Origin: Candidatus Aenigmatarchaeota archaeon
Lineage (GTDB): Archaea > Aenigmatarchaeota > Aenigmatarchaeia > JACPZZ01
Assembly: GCA_016180965.1 (NCBI GenBank)
Contig: JACPAF010000002.1
Coordinates: 146,529-210,528 of the forward strand
Reading direction: 5' to 3'
Length of the DNA stretch: 64,000 bases
Below the pieces are notes generated by a model. It saw only the letters and a list, made by a program, of their open reading frames with translations, was not told the origin of the DNA and ran no database searches. This document shows positions 10,801-18,297 of this stretch, piece by piece. A program made the translations under genes and the position numbers. Positions within the stretch are counted from its first letter, which is position 1. Every line of letters starts with the position of its first letter.

Positions 10801-11941
10801 CGTATTTGACCCCGTCCAAAGCAAATGTCTTAAGCCTTCCAGATTTTAGTCTGGAACGCAGCGGTATATTTTCGTATAGGCATAGTAATTTTTCTCTACC
10901 CTCAACTATTATGTCAAAATATGGCCTTTTCGTTTTTAGTTTTGTATTTGATGCATATTTTAGTTTCTTCTTTTTTCTGGCTACGATTCCCAATCTCAAC
11001 AGGGACATTAATACCTGATCTGCGAGTTTCTCGCTTTTTGTGGTATATTCAAATGAAGGTGTGTCCTTTTTTACAGTCGCATCGCAATCAAATAAGCCGG
11101 CAAGGAAACTGGTCATAACGGATTTTTTAGATAACATAATTTCAGGCGGCATAATCTTGTAGTTTCCTGTAAGGTGTAAAACGCTGTCCGATCTTAGCAG
11201 GTTTTTAACAATTACCGGGAAACTTTTAGACCAACATATGATTCTGGTGGCTTTTCCGACTTTTTTCTTGTACTTCACCAGAAGGCCGAATTTCTTACAC
11301 AGCTGTTCGAAGTCGCTTAGGATAGACTCCTCGTCGTTAACAATCTCTATCCTGTTGGATGTTGTGTAACCATCCCCGATCAGGTATCCGATAAATCTGG
11401 CAAAGTCCTCGTCGACTTTTATTCCGTCAATTTCAAATTGTTTTTCCGGGAAATTCAATTTTCTAGGAGAGGCTATAAAATCATTCTCTGATAGTTTTTC
11501 TACCACCTCAGAAACTACCTTACCGTTCCTGTAAACCATAACAGGATGGCACCCTGTTGTTACCACCTCCCTGCCTGTTCGTGTTGTTATCCTAAAAAGC
11601 TCTTTTTCCCCCTCGCGTTTTATGAAGGCTGATACATCCCTTTCGACTATTTTCATGTTTTCTGTGTCCAGACCAAATATCTTTATCCCGCCGGTGTTCT
11701 CGCGTGTGAATACGCCATCGTCTAATTTTAGGTGTGATTTAGATTTAGCCAATGCGTTTTCTACAATTTCTTTTATGGGCATCAACTCTCCCGTATTAAG
11801 GAGCACTTGTGTGTCCCCACGGCATGATTTGCCCGATCCGTTGGGCCCGCAAACAACAGAAAACGTGGAAGAGAAAGGCACGGCTATCTTTTTGTTAAAG
11901 CTTTTGAAGCCCTGCATTACAAGCCGTTGGATGTAGGTCAT
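7859..11941 (-). CDS. smc: Chromosome segregation protein SMC, intein-containing precursor (1360 aa)
   Basis: Walker A GPNGSGKS|SNI split by intein; hinge GVYGTIASLLRVG...AIEVAAGPHINDLIVDN; signature MSGGEKTLTAMAFLFSI; Walker B FYIFDEIDAALD. Confidence 0.95.
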   Translation of the reverse strand: MTYIQRLVMQGFKSFNKKIAVPFSSTFSVVCGPNGSGKSCRGDTQVLLNTGELMPIKEIVENALAKSKSHLKLDDGVFTRENTGGIKIFGLDTENMKIVERDVSAFIKREGEKELFRITTRTGREVVTTGCHPVMVYRNGKVVSEVVEKLSENDFIASPRKLNFPEKQFEIDGIKVDEDFARFIGYLIGDGYTTSNRIEIVNDEESILSDFEQLCKKFGLLVKYKKKVGKATRIICWSKSFPVIVKNLLRSDSVLHLTGNYKIMPPEIMLSKKSVMTSFLAGLFDCDATVKKDTPSFEYTTKSEKLADQVLMSLLRLGIVARKKKKLKYASNTKLKTKRPYFDIIVEGREKLLCLYENIPLRSRLKSGRLKTFALDGVKYGNNIDVLPQEVNNLVHEAAELLGIQVKPLKKKYPWLAAYNENRCSPTRRGIGDALNLFKEKYSTIELGRKQLGIEKANLLESLETINIDKTYASEKIGLNRDVINNSWVHAGHNGLEKNRQHLHNFILSEIDQRLKKSEEIIKILENIANSDIFWDKIEKIEKVAGEEWVYDLTVPDFHNFVGNGIFVHNSNINDAICFVLGRTSAKSMRAERLHELIFHGGKSKEPADIASVTLYLDNSKKEFPFEQDFITVTRKVNKNGASVYKLNDETVTRQQVLDVLAAARVFPDGYNIVLQGDVTQIVEMDPLERREVIDEIAGIKEYDEKKVKSQKEFEKVEQKLKEVGFVLKERDETYKKLEQERDAALKYQNMTNELKKLRASIANKRLSQSEQSFTSLTSDVEAKEKTAEEMSAKLVELDAEIDKKELELELLMKTLFERSKKIKIVRDVEELRAKILRINDKIEYDKRELSRLEMITSRLEGISADQESRAVSEILKLGKQGVYGTIASLLRVGQQYQTAIEVAAGPHINDLIVDNENTAIECVNFLKNNRIGRATFLPLDKIQERLQSLSHSDTSKAIGWANELIEYDNRYAIAFKFVFGSTLVIKDIETARSIGIGKARMVSLDGDLVERSGAIIGGFYRKKQKTVFDSKDIEEYKSTMEALRLEIEALAKQSKELSKDLETKTELERSEASDFVESEKRRNAIQRESEALKRQRKTVFQERVNLQSELNKIKLQRARIEVERDNTKSEFSQYADEKEFYDMPVEEMESKVRQFVREIDLIGAVNMKAIEEFENFRDEFEQLRKRYEEVIKERDSIMSMIEQIESRKKETFMKTFSAIAANFKLIFKEMAHGNGDISLEEEGNIYSGMTIRASPNGKTLLRIESMSGGEKTLTAMAFLFSIQNYKPAPFYIFDEIDAALDKANSKKIGEMVQRFSKNAQFILITHNDTTIRMADQVYGVSMDQGESKIISVQLPPEEE
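10232..11824 (-). mobile_element. Intein (531 aa) with LAGLIDADG homing endonuclease, inserted in the SMC Walker A motif
   Basis: Begins Cys (CRGDTQVLLNTGELMPIKEIV), ends FHNFVGNGIFVHN followed by Ser; DOD motifs RFIGYLIGDG and FLAGLFDCDA; flanking exteins join as GPNGSGKS-SNINDAICFVLG. Confidence 0.95.
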
Positions 11942-12065
11942 TTACAAGACGCTTTTTATATATAATTCGCACTGCTTAAATGGTATGCGAATGCCGGTAT
12001 TGGCTGCACACAACCAAAAGCTTGAAAGGGGTCAAGGATTTAAATTTCAGACCTCAAATTTTTAA

Positions 12066-13601
12066 ATGGTAAAACATATAATTGAAATTCCTTCTCGCGC
12101 TTTGGCTGAGTTTGAATTGCAACAGCTGATAATGATTCCGGGTTACAAGACGAAAGACATGACTTCTGACAGTACAGACACCTCCGCACCTCTTACAAAA
12201 TTCTCCTCAAATGAAAAACCGAAAATAAAACTTAATTTCGCGGCATTAAGTTCCGCGATGCAATCGGTCACAGGCCCGAAAATGGCCATCAGCATGGCAC
12301 AGGAGGGCGGGTTAGGCGTGATTTTCTGCAGCCAGCCGATAGATGCACAAGCCAAGATGGTAAAAAACGTAAAAAGCCACAGGGCTGGTTTCGTGATACC
12401 GGACACCGTTTTCCCGGAAACCGCCATAAGCGATGTAATAAAACTAAGCGAAGACCGTGGCCATTCAACATTCCCGGTCGTGGACAACAATGGAATTCTT
12501 CTTGGATACATAACCAAGAACGATTTCGACAGGAAGAGACATTCCAACCTACTGGTTAAAGACAGGATGCTTCCGTTAGATAAAATAAGCGTAGCGTACG
12601 ACGATGAAATCAACGACAACCTGATGACCGCTTACGAAAAATTGATAGAAAGCCACCATGGCTCGTTGCCGATAATAACGCGCGAAAAGAAATTGAAATA
12701 CGCGGTTTTCAAAAAGGATATCGATCACCATATTGACAAGCCGCTCGCCGTACTTGATGCGGAAAAAAGATACGTGGTGGGCGCGGCAATAAACACTTCC
12801 GACTATAAACAGCGGGTGAAGGCGTTAATCGAAGCAGGCGCTGACATCCTATTCATCGACACTTCACAAGGGCATACGGATTACGTGAAGGACACATTGC
12901 AATTTATCAAAAAAGAATTTTCCAATGTGCCAATAGTTGGTGGTAATATTGTTACGAGGGAAGGGTTTGATTTTTTAGCTGAGAACGGCGCGGATGCTGT
13001 CAAAGTCGGGATGGGTCCGGGAAGCATATGCATAACACAGGAGCAGATTGGTGTTGGGCGAGGCCAGGGAACTTCTATACTGGAAGTTGCAAAAGCGCGC
13101 GATGATTATTACAAAAAAACCGGAATTTACATACCGGTCATCGCGGACGGCGGAATACGCGTTGCAAAGGATATTACCGTGGCTTGGGCGCTTGGCGCTG
13201 ATGTAGTTATGGCTGGTAAATATTTTGCGGGATGCGATGAAACGCCGACAAAATTAAGAACGATGGCAAGAATAGTCGAAGGAAAAACTATTGAAGTGCG
13301 CGAAAAACCCTACTGGGGAGAAGGGTCGGACAAGGCAAAGGATTGGATGATCGCAGGTCGTTATGGCCAGCAGGATTTTCCGGAAGGCGTAGAGGCTTGG
13401 GTCCCTTATGCGGGGACATTAAAAAACCATTTAACACAGGCAAAAGCCATGATCAAGGATGGAATGCGCAAAGCGGGCTGCTCGAGTATAAAGGATTTGC
13501 ACGAAAACGCGGTTGTCCAGATATTATCCGCCGGTTCAATAAAAGAGGGCGGAGTTCACGACGTCACGGTTGAAAAAACCGAAAAAAGCTTAAATCCCTA
13601 A
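12066..13601 (+). CDS. guaB: Inosine-5'-monophosphate dehydrogenase
   Basis: CBS domains plus VKVGMGPGSICITQEQIGVGRGQGTSILEVA, ADGGIRVAKDITVAWALGADVVMAG. Confidence 0.95.
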   Translation: MVKHIIEIPSRALAEFELQQLIMIPGYKTKDMTSDSTDTSAPLTKFSSNEKPKIKLNFAALSSAMQSVTGPKMAISMAQEGGLGVIFCSQPIDAQAKMVKNVKSHRAGFVIPDTVFPETAISDVIKLSEDRGHSTFPVVDNNGILLGYITKNDFDRKRHSNLLVKDRMLPLDKISVAYDDEINDNLMTAYEKLIESHHGSLPIITREKKLKYAVFKKDIDHHIDKPLAVLDAEKRYVVGAAINTSDYKQRVKALIEAGADILFIDTSQGHTDYVKDTLQFIKKEFSNVPIVGGNIVTREGFDFLAENGADAVKVGMGPGSICITQEQIGVGRGQGTSILEVAKARDDYYKKTGIYIPVIADGGIRVAKDITVAWALGADVVMAGKYFAGCDETPTKLRTMARIVEGKTIEVREKPYWGEGSDKAKDWMIAGRYGQQDFPEGVEAWVPYAGTLKNHLTQAKAMIKDGMRKAGCSSIKDLHENAVVQILSAGSIKEGGVHDVTVEKTEKSLNP

Positions 13602-13630
13602 ACGATGTTACTTAACGTGGGAAAACTTAA

Positions 13631-15061
13631 TTGGCTAAATCCACATCTGCTAATTCTCAATTTTCAAGATACGTCTGGAACGGAGTAGGCGTGGTTATCG
13701 GCGGACAATGGGGCGACGAAGGCAAGGGAAAATTTGTCAGCGACCTTGCGCCTTATGTGGATGTTTTCGTCCGGTCGCAAGGGGGGCCCAACTCAGGCCA
13801 TACGGTCATGGTTAACGGCAGAAAATACGCTTTCCACCAAGTGCCGTCGGGCGCTGCTTTCAGAAAACCTTCGATCATGACTGCGGGGATGGTAATTAAT
13901 CCGCTGTTATTATATGATGAGATGCAACAAGTTGACGATCCGTCGGTTGTTTTGATCGATGCCCGAACCGCTGTAATAACCAGAGCACATCGCGCTTTAG
14001 ACGGTTACGGAGAAATTAATGGAACCGCAATCGGAACGACGAGGCAGGGAATGGGGCCTGCTTATGAAAGCAAAGCCAACCGCAGGGAATTGATTACAAT
14101 CGGCGATATGCTGGATAAACAACGACTCGCGGAAAAAATTGCAAATTATGCGCTCGCACACGCCGTGGAACTTTTGCAAGTCGCAGAAATGGAACAAATT
14201 GCAGTTGCAAAAGGCGAGCTTGACCCTAAAAATGCATTAGTCCAATCCAATCTGAGCCGTGAACAATACTGCAACCTATTAACCGACGAACTTTTCGCGG
14301 CCGGACAAAAACTGGCTCCGCATATTGTGGACGATACGTCAATAATATTGCAACAGGCTGTTAACAGCGCCAAAAGAATTTTAGTTGAGGGCGCGCAAGG
14401 AGTTTTGCTAGACCGCGATGTAGGCACAGTTCCGTATGTAACATCATCGCGGACAACAGCCGGCGCAACATTGGCGGATGCCGGATTGTCGAGATATGCC
14501 GACCAAAAAAATGGATATTGGGGCGTGATAAAAGCTTACACAACCCGGGTGGGCGGAGGACCGTTCCCTACGGAATTAAAAAATGGCACTGGCGAGCTAT
14601 TAAGACAAAAAGGTTTCGAATTCGGCACAACCACTGGACGCGCCAGGCGCACGGGCTGGTTCGATGCAGTCGCAACCGCATACGCGATCAGGATGGGCGA
14701 AATATCGAGCGGATATCTCACGAAAATTGATGTGTTAAGCGCTGTGAAAGAACCGATGATTTGCGTCGCGTACGAGATAGACGGCGCAAGAACTGCAGAA
14801 TTTCCAGCAGATGCCAGAGTCCTGGGGCGGGCAATACCAATATTAGAACCTGCCGGACGCATCGAAAGGATTAACAGGCACGATATCGTGATGGCCGGAA
14901 GGAAAAAAGGTTTCGACGCTTTGCCGGAAAACGCAAGAGCTTATGTTGAACGCGTGGAAACTTTGTTAAGAGATTTGTCCGGTGCGAAAGATTTTGAAAT
15001 TTCAGCAATCAGCGTCGGCCCGTGGAAAGGCCAGACGGTTGTAAAACAAGCTTTTGTTTAA
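13631..15061 (+). CDS. purA: Adenylosuccinate synthetase (TTG start)
   Basis: VIGGQWGDEGKGKFVSDLA, GGPNSGHTV, EGAQGVLLDRDVGTVPYVTSS, TTGRARRTGWFD. Confidence 0.95.
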   Translation: MAKSTSANSQFSRYVWNGVGVVIGGQWGDEGKGKFVSDLAPYVDVFVRSQGGPNSGHTVMVNGRKYAFHQVPSGAAFRKPSIMTAGMVINPLLLYDEMQQVDDPSVVLIDARTAVITRAHRALDGYGEINGTAIGTTRQGMGPAYESKANRRELITIGDMLDKQRLAEKIANYALAHAVELLQVAEMEQIAVAKGELDPKNALVQSNLSREQYCNLLTDELFAAGQKLAPHIVDDTSIILQQAVNSAKRILVEGAQGVLLDRDVGTVPYVTSSRTTAGATLADAGLSRYADQKNGYWGVIKAYTTRVGGGPFPTELKNGTGELLRQKGFEFGTTTGRARRTGWFDAVATAYAIRMGEISSGYLTKIDVLSAVKEPMICVAYEIDGARTAEFPADARVLGRAIPILEPAGRIERINRHDIVMAGRKKGFDALPENARAYVERVETLLRDLSGAKDFEISAISVGPWKGQTVVKQAFV

Positions 15062-15085
15062 GATATACCGGAACGGATATAGATT

Positions 15086-15319
15086 ATGGAATTGACTTTG
15101 TCTAATCATTGGAAGTTACAACGAAAATTCAGGCCTGATATAACTGATGAAGCAATAATATACGCAATCATAAATTCTGACGAATTGAAGGACAAATATT
15201 GGCCTGACGCCTTAAATGCCGTTTCAAGGGTTCCTCCCACCGGCAAAATACTTAAGGTTGTGTACAAAAGGATAAGTATCGGCAAAGTGAAGATAATTAC
15301 AGCGTTTTGGCTTGATTAA
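15086..15319 (+). CDS. DUF4258-like small protein, putative toxin
   Basis: 77 aa, LSNHWKLQRKFRPDITDEAIIYAI...KVVYKRISIGKVKIITAF; paired with a DUF2283-like gene. Confidence 0.6.
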   Translation: MELTLSNHWKLQRKFRPDITDEAIIYAIINSDELKDKYWPDALNAVSRVPPTGKILKVVYKRISIGKVKIITAFWLD

Positions 15320-15320
15320 C

Positions 15321-15548
15321 ATGAAAGAGAAAGCGGTATGGTATGATGACGAAGAGGATGTGTTAGGCGTAAGAATTGCGAAAGGAGATTATTGGAAAAG
15401 CGTGGAGCTTCCGAGCGGCATAATCATCGACGTCTCCAAGGATGGACGGATAACCGGTTTGGAAGTGTTGAGGGCCAGCAAAGTTTTCTCCGGCGATGTG
15501 AAGAAAGTCATAGACTTGGCAAAAGGCCAGACGGTTGCGAAACAATAA
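15321..15548 (+). CDS. DUF2283-family protein, putative antitoxin
   Basis: VWYDDEEDVLGVRIAKGDYWKSVELPSGIIIDVSKDGRITGLEVLRASKVF. Confidence 0.75.
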   Translation: MKEKAVWYDDEEDVLGVRIAKGDYWKSVELPSGIIIDVSKDGRITGLEVLRASKVFSGDVKKVIDLAKGQTVAKQ

Positions 15549-15556
15549 ATTAAATA

Positions 15557-16081
15557 TTATTTATTTTTGATTGCGTCTTTTACTTGTGCAAGAGTCATCG
15601 AACTATATTTCATGTTGGCTGCAGTATTTCTTCCAGCCCTATCCACACGATATGCTCCAACTTCTTTCCTGACATTGGGATCATGAAGCCCCATGATTTT
15701 CGCAACACACAGCGCAGCGTTGGCGGGGTCAGAGAAAACCGCGTAAGATATGCCGGGCGGAGCGTCAAGCGCGGAAAGCAAATGATGCGAATAGAAATCT
15801 ACCGGGTCTGTTTTTTTAACGTACATGACAACAGGATTGTCCGTGCTGCCGGCAATGACAGGGCCAAGGTCCGGCTTCTTTCCGACAACGGCGACGTAAA
15901 CCAATGGCGAATATCTTTGGTCGGCATCATGAACCATCTCAATTACGTCTCCTGTATTCCTGTGCGCCGATAAAATATGGCGTGTGGTTGGGACGTTGAA
16001 ATCAGCCAACTTTTCCTCCACTGTTATCGCGTCAGCCAGATCCGATTCTGATCCCATTACGAGCACAGCAATAGGGTTCAT
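15557..16081 (-). CDS. purE: AIR carboxylase PurE, class II (PAICS-like) subtype
   Basis: VLVMGSESDLADAI, ILSAHRNTGDV, VYVAVVGKKPDLGPVIAGSTDNPVV and LPSGL-like APPGISYAVFSDPANAALCVAKIMGL. Confidence 0.85.
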   Translation of the reverse strand: MNPIAVLVMGSESDLADAITVEEKLADFNVPTTRHILSAHRNTGDVIEMVHDADQRYSPLVYVAVVGKKPDLGPVIAGSTDNPVVMYVKKTDPVDFYSHHLLSALDAPPGISYAVFSDPANAALCVAKIMGLHDPNVRKEVGAYRVDRAGRNTAANMKYSSMTLAQVKDAIKNK

Positions 16082-16096
16082 AAAATCATTCTTTTG

Positions 16097-16963
16097 TTAT
16101 GCTGCCGCAATTATCCTTCTTTGCGCTTCCAAATATTTTTCAGTTGTTCGTGCAACAACTTCCGGCGTGAGCAAGGGTTCTGTCAAATGCGTGCCCGCTT
16201 TTGGCCTCTGTTTATCCCAGCCGCGTTCGTGCAAAAGATAATCGCGGACGTATTGCTTGTCAAAACTTGGTTGATCCCCGCCGACAGCGTAATTTTCTGC
16301 GTATAGTGACGCGTCCCAGAACCTTGAAGAATCGGGCGTTCCCACTTCATCGCCAAGTATCGGAACATTTGCGAGGTTAATGTTCCTGCCGAATTCCAAC
16401 TTCTGGTCGGCCAGTAATATGCCCCCTTTAGCAGCGTTTTCCTCAACGATTTTATGAACACGCAACGAAGCGTTGATCACGTAATCTATTTCGTCTGCAG
16501 TCATCCATTCGTTGCGCAATATTTCGTTGATATCTACCGGCCTGTCCGATGCTTCAAGTTTTGTTGTGAACTCAACGACAGCCCGCGGGAACTTTGCGCC
16601 TTTCCTTTGTTCGGTCCCGTGCGGCAATGCGAACCCGCCTTTTTTGTACCTGTCCCAAGCGGATCCGTACAAATAACCGCGGATGATAACCTCGACCGGT
16701 ATCATTGCCAAACCATAAACTAACATGCTTCTATCATCGGCTTTAGTAACGTAGTGGTTTGGGACCCCTCCTCGATTGACCAGTTGCAAATGATGAGCGG
16801 AAACGTCGTTAAGGACTTGACCTTTGTATGGTATCGTGTCTGCGAGGACTATATCGAACGCGGATATCCTGTCCGAGGATTCTAAAATAAGTTTTCCATC
16901 GCCTGCGTCATAGACGTTGCGGACCTTGCCCATATGAATCGGCTTGGATCCGTCTATAGTCAT
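16097..16963 (-). CDS. purC: SAICAR synthetase
   Basis: GKVRNVYDAGDGKLILESSDRISAFDIVLADTIPYKGQVL, RGYLYGSAWDRYKKGG, GILLADQKLEFG. Confidence 0.95.
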   Translation of the reverse strand: MTIDGSKPIHMGKVRNVYDAGDGKLILESSDRISAFDIVLADTIPYKGQVLNDVSAHHLQLVNRGGVPNHYVTKADDRSMLVYGLAMIPVEVIIRGYLYGSAWDRYKKGGFALPHGTEQRKGAKFPRAVVEFTTKLEASDRPVDINEILRNEWMTADEIDYVINASLRVHKIVEENAAKGGILLADQKLEFGRNINLANVPILGDEVGTPDSSRFWDASLYAENYAVGGDQPSFDKQYVRDYLLHERGWDKQRPKAGTHLTEPLLTPEVVARTTEKYLEAQRRIIAAA

Positions 16964-17021
16964 AATTATAATTTTCCCATCAAATATTTAAACAGCATTC
17001 GAATTGTGATAATTATTTAAT

Positions 17022-17040
17022 GATTAGATTTTATCTAATC
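17022..17040. promoter_or_regulatory. Palindrome GATTAGAT-TTT-ATCTAATC between purC and a divergent small gene
   Basis: 8-bp perfect inverted repeat with 3-nt spacer read directly. Confidence 0.45.
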
Positions 17041-17056
17041 TTTAATTGAGATTACA

Positions 17057-17340
17057 ATGCCAAACACGGTCCAAGAACTAACCCGTATGCTGCACGAGGA
17101 GCATGATTTTTCAGAGGGAAGCATAGCGCTACTCGAGGATAAAGGGTTCGGACAAAGAGAATTCCAAAGATTGCACGAGGCCGTGAGCCTGCCAAGCAAA
17201 AAGAATTGATAGGTCGATTATCTGCAGCGAACAGAAGCGAAGCGAGAAGGGAACTTCTGGGAACTGCTGTCGCGAATACGTACAGGATGGCTGATAGGGC
17301 AAAAGAAACACGGGATCTGCTCATGAGATACGCAGCGTAG
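17057..17340 (+). pseudogene. Small helical-protein gene split by an apparent -1 frameshift
   Basis: Frame 1 ATG 17057 to TGA 17209 (MPNTVQELTRMLHEEHDFSEGSIALLEDKGFGQREFQRLHEAVSLPSKKN*); -1 frame continues ELIGRLSAANRSEARRELLGTAVANTYRMADRAKETRDLLMRYAA* to 17340; junction at an A5 run (AGC AAA AAG). Confidence 0.4.
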
Positions 17341-17348
17341 AAAAATTT

Positions 17349-18230
17349 TTAATTTGATGTTTCCAACCTATACCCGTTCGGCACCCATAAACTGTCAACG
17401 TAAATGCCCTTCCTTCCCATTGCGAATCTTCCGTCGGCTATCCATTCGACGGTTTGAGGCAAAATTACCCAATCGCCCTTTTCTTTCAGCCAATCCTGGT
17501 GCTTATCTGCTATCATTTTTGAGACCCTTCTATTTTTGGGATCCCTCAAAAATTCCAAATCGAATGTCCGTGGATCCAGGTCTATGTTTAACAAGCCTTC
17601 GTCTGCCAATTTCATCGCAGCTTTTTCCAGATCGACAGGTACGCTGCCAGACACCATCAACACTTCTCCGTAATCTACATCATGTCTGACAATATGTGTA
17701 CTCGACCTCAACTCCGGTTCGCCATCAAGAATCTGATCTCGCACAGCTTTATCGCCTGTATATTTTCTTCTTTCATTTTCAATAATCGAAAGATCTGCAG
17801 GATGGACGTTGATGCCCAACCATGCCGATAACAACGGTTCTGTGACTATGCTCATGAAACCTCCCAAGACGATTGTATCGGGTTTGTATTGTTCCAATCT
17901 TCGTACGACACGCTCGAAATACTGGGTGCGTAAACTTAGATCGCGTTTATTTGGATGGCCATATTCCCTATAGAAATCTTCCATATCCTCGCACTCAAAA
18001 GGCAAAGAAAATTTGGCTGCTATTTGTTCCGCCTTGCTTCCTTTATTATCCGTAAAAATCGCGACAACTTCGTAAGGCGATTTTCCCCGAGCCGCAGCAA
18101 GGGCATTCTGATGTTCCAGTGTCTTAACCACGTTTGTCCCCGAACCGGACATCAACTCAACTACACGCATCGGCCTTTGTAAAATTTCAGGGTCGTATAA
18201 TTTTTTTAACTCTGCCCGAGCGTAAACCAT
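17349..18230 (-). CDS. Formyltransferase-family protein, PurN-like
   Basis: VVELMSGSGTNVVKTLEHQ, VAIFTDNKGSKAEQIAAKFSLP, DTIVLGGFMSIVTEPLL, INVHPADLSI, RSSTHIVRHDVDYGEVL. Confidence 0.8.
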   Translation of the reverse strand: MVYARAELKKLYDPEILQRPMRVVELMSGSGTNVVKTLEHQNALAAARGKSPYEVVAIFTDNKGSKAEQIAAKFSLPFECEDMEDFYREYGHPNKRDLSLRTQYFERVVRRLEQYKPDTIVLGGFMSIVTEPLLSAWLGINVHPADLSIIENERRKYTGDKAVRDQILDGEPELRSSTHIVRHDVDYGEVLMVSGSVPVDLEKAAMKLADEGLLNIDLDPRTFDLEFLRDPKNRRVSKMIADKHQDWLKEKGDWVILPQTVEWIADGRFAMGRKGIYVDSLWVPNGYRLETSN

Positions 18231-18297
18231 TAAATCACTTGTTAAAGTTAAAATGGCAGGCTTAAATCCCTTGTGAAGTTAGTATTGGTGTGTGGTC

